NCBI GenBank assembly: GCA_022824185.1
Contig: JAJEAU010000010.1
Location: 248,001-312,000, forward strand
Reading direction: 5' to 3'
From: Dehalococcoidia bacterium
GTDB taxonomy: Bacteria > Chloroflexota > Dehalococcoidia > Lucifugimonadales > Lucifugimonadaceae
Length of the DNA stretch: 64,000 nt
Of the stretch, positions 62,428 through 64,000 are shown piece by piece. A program made the position numbers and the translations under genes. The notes below the pieces were generated by a model. That model did not search any database and was not told where the DNA came from. It worked only from the letters and a program-made list of their open reading frames with translations. Numbering within the stretch: the stretch's first letter is position 1; every line of letters starts with the position of its first letter.

Positions 62428-63672
62428 TCACAACTCGGTCTTGGGGATGTCCTTAGTTGGGTCTCGGAATGGAACTCGAACCACGGTTGCATCGACAATG
62501 CCGTCTGCGGGTAGTTGCACCTTGACGTTAGTGCCAATCCGCCAATGGGTCCTCGGCAATACGGCGATGGCGATATTTGAGCCAAAGTTCGGAGACCAGA
62601 ACGCGCTGGTGATGAATCCGACGTCATGCCCGGTGTCTTCGTCCTTGACGAGATAAAAATCCTCGTTGTACCACGTCAGGGGCTCGCCGCCCATACGCAA
62701 CCCGACCAGACGTTGTTGGACGCCTTCCCGTTTGATCTTCGCCAACGCATCCTTGCCGATGAAGTTGGCCTCTTTGTCGAGATCCACTTGCCAACCTAAA
62801 CGGACCTCATACGGGTTGTTCTCGATGTCCAAGTCTTGACCATACGAGAGGATACCCGCCTCGAGACGCCGAATATGGCTGGGAGCGATGACGCCGAGGT
62901 TGAAATCTTCGCCCTGCTCGAGGATGGAGGGCCAGACATCGTCGGCATGTAGCGTCGCATCGTGAAGATAGATCTCGAAGCCGACTTCGCCCGAGAAACC
63001 GGTGCGGGAGATGGTCACCTTGTGGCCGTTGAGGTTGTCGTGGATCAAGCCGTAGTACGGGATGTTTCGGATGTGTGCTCCGAACATCTTTTCCATCAGA
63101 ACGGCGGATTTGGGCCCTTGGATCTGGATGGGGGAGACGTCGATCTCGCGTATCTCGACGTTGTAATCGGCAAATGAGTTGACACCTTGAGCCCAAAGGA
63201 GAACGTCGGAATCGGAGATGCTGAACCAGAACTCGTCTTCGGCGACACGCAGAAGTACCGGGTCGTTGATGACGCCCCCGTACTGGTTGCAGAGGATGAC
63301 GTAACGAGCTTGCATCGGTGGGATCAAAGAATGAACATCGCGAGTGATGAGGAGATTCACGAAGTCGGCCGCGTCGGGTCCTTTGACTTGGATCTGTCGC
63401 TCGACCGCGACGTCCCACATGCTGACGTGTTTGGTGAGGAAATCGTATTCGGCTAGCAATCCACCATCTTCTGGTTTGATGTACGAGCGGGGATGGTAGA
63501 CGTGGTTGTAGACCGTGTATGCCCGGCACCCCGCGGCCTTGGACAAATGCCACCAGGGGGATTTGCGGACCCTCGTCGAGATGAGCATCCTCGCGTCGCT
63601 ATTACCGCTTTGGCGTAAGTTGATGGGCCAGCTTCGTGTTTTGAGGCCGTCGATCAGGAGGGATTGCGACAT
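62428..63672 (-). CDS. GcvT-family aminomethyltransferase (DmdA/vanillate-demethylase-like)
   Basis: A 414-residue protein of the glycine-cleavage T family, which passes methyl or methylene groups to tetrahydrofolate. RTGFSGEVGFEIYLHDA, LGWQVDLDKEANFIGKDAL and RLVGLRMGGEP are the folate-binding landmarks; the N-terminus (LISTRVRKSPWWHLSKAAGC) differs from GcvT proper and recalls DMSP demethylase-like members. GGAGG precedes the ATG. It lies downstream of a dimethylglycine-dehydrogenase-type gene, so N- or S-demethylation feeding the folate pool is likely. No other gcv genes are visible. Confidence 0.87.
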   Translation of the reverse strand: MSQSLLIDGLKTRSWPINLRQSGNSDARMLISTRVRKSPWWHLSKAAGCRAYTVYNHVYHPRSYIKPEDGGLLAEYDFLTKHVSMWDVAVERQIQVKGPDAADFVNLLITRDVHSLIPPMQARYVILCNQYGGVINDPVLLRVAEDEFWFSISDSDVLLWAQGVNSFADYNVEIREIDVSPIQIQGPKSAVLMEKMFGAHIRNIPYYGLIHDNLNGHKVTISRTGFSGEVGFEIYLHDATLHADDVWPSILEQGEDFNLGVIAPSHIRRLEAGILSYGQDLDIENNPYEVRLGWQVDLDKEANFIGKDALAKIKREGVQQRLVGLRMGGEPLTWYNEDFYLVKDEDTGHDVGFITSAFWSPNFGSNIAIAVLPRTHWRIGTNVKVQLPADGIVDATVVRVPFRDPTKDIPKTEL

Positions 63673-63730
63673 TGTGCGCCTCCAGTTAAATGTGTGAGTT
63701 GTGATGGTTGGTTCAACCCGTCGGTAGGTC

Positions 63731-64000
63731 TTAGGTTTTGAGCTTTCCTCCTTGCGGATCGTAGAGTGGTTCTTCGCTAACCGTTGCGTTCAAAGGTTCG
63801 TCAAAGTATTTGATTTGGATTTTTGTACCGGGGGTAGCGTGGGAAATGGGGAGGTATCCATACGCGATGCCTCGTCCAACGGTGTGCCCGTAATTTGCAC
63901 TGGTCACGTAACCGAGGACGTGATCGCCATCAAGGATGGGTTCCTTGCCCATGACAACCCGATCTGGGTCGTCAAGAGTGATGCAGCACAGTCTTCGTGT
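63731..64000 (-). CDS. C-terminal end of a dimethylglycine/sarcosine dehydrogenase-like protein (truncated by window edge)
   Basis: About 89 residues enter from the right edge: RRLCCITLDDPDRVVMGKEP, DHVLGYVTSANYGHTVGRGI, AYGYLP and a beta-rich tail. This is the C-terminal GcvT-like barrel of the FAD-dependent dimethylglycine/sarcosine dehydrogenase family (or a stand-alone GcvT relative). It is directly upstream of the gene at 63672 on the same strand, and the two probably form one transcript. The FAD domain, if present, lies outside the window. Confidence 0.78.
   Translation of the reverse strand, partial: TRRLCCITLDDPDRVVMGKEPILDGDHVLGYVTSANYGHTVGRGIAYGYLPISHATPGTKIQIKYFDEPLNATVSEEPLYDPQGGKLKT

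Overview
The window looks like chromosomal DNA of a free-living, GC-rich Chloroflexota bacterium, probably of the SAR202/Dehalococcoidia type. This is inferred from gene content: enolase-superfamily sugar-acid enzymes, SMP-30 lactonases, sugar-phosphate isomerases, GcvT/dimethylglycine-dehydrogenase-type C1 enzymes, a lipoprotein with a (TPxPPTx)n stalk, and many GTCATTCC-type intergenic repeats. No rRNA or phylogenetic marker large enough to prove it is present. Two tRNA genes (Arg-UCG, His-GUG) lie near 51 kb.

Layout. 0-8.2 kb: a corrinoid methyl-transfer module (MtaA/UroD-type methyltransferase, corrinoid protein, small Cys-rich protein, RACo-type 2Fe-2S corrinoid-reactivating ATPase) plus a PLP enzyme, interrupted by a three-gene unknown operon on the minus strand. 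8.4-11.4 kb: small orphan genes and an adenine/cytosine DNA methyltransferase fused to an HNH nuclease. 11.4-12.6 kb: no convincing gene, but a cluster of hairpins. 12.6-16.1 kb: two SMP-30 lactonases around a HAD phosphatase, then a SAM methyltransferase. 16.3-25.3 kb: an almost complete pentose-phosphate cluster (tkt, rpiB, tal, pgi, an unknown gene, gnd, zwf). 25.4-28 kb: tandem amidohydrolases. 28-35 kb: an autoregulated HTH/membrane pair, then two giant secreted paralogues, one with an intact metzincin-like site and one without. 35-52.5 kb: sugar-acid enzymes, HigBA toxin-antitoxin, XerC/D recombinase, Lgt, a PIN pair, RecJ, FabF, MtaB, a degenerate metallo-beta-lactamase-fold protein, PepA and a Ni/Co transporter. 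52.5-64 kb: a PD-(D/E)XK protein, RraA-like protein, a peroxiredoxin-like protein with an in-frame UGA, SulP transporter, DXS, hydroxypyruvate isomerase, SLC13-type permease and a GcvT/DMGDH pair running off the right edge.

Three things stand out. First, a palindromic repeat family occurs between genes and also inside two consecutive protein genes, where it is read through without stops (5.27-7.76 kb). Second, the peroxiredoxin-like gene at 55225-55704 carries UGA exactly where its family has the first Cys of WCxYC, with a hairpin just after it, so it is a candidate selenoprotein missed by ordinary ORF calling. Third, base skew of the + strand flips from C-rich to G-rich between about 15 and 20 kb regardless of gene orientation, and all the short repeats lie on the C-rich side, which suggests a replication-direction switch or a rearrangement/assembly boundary there.
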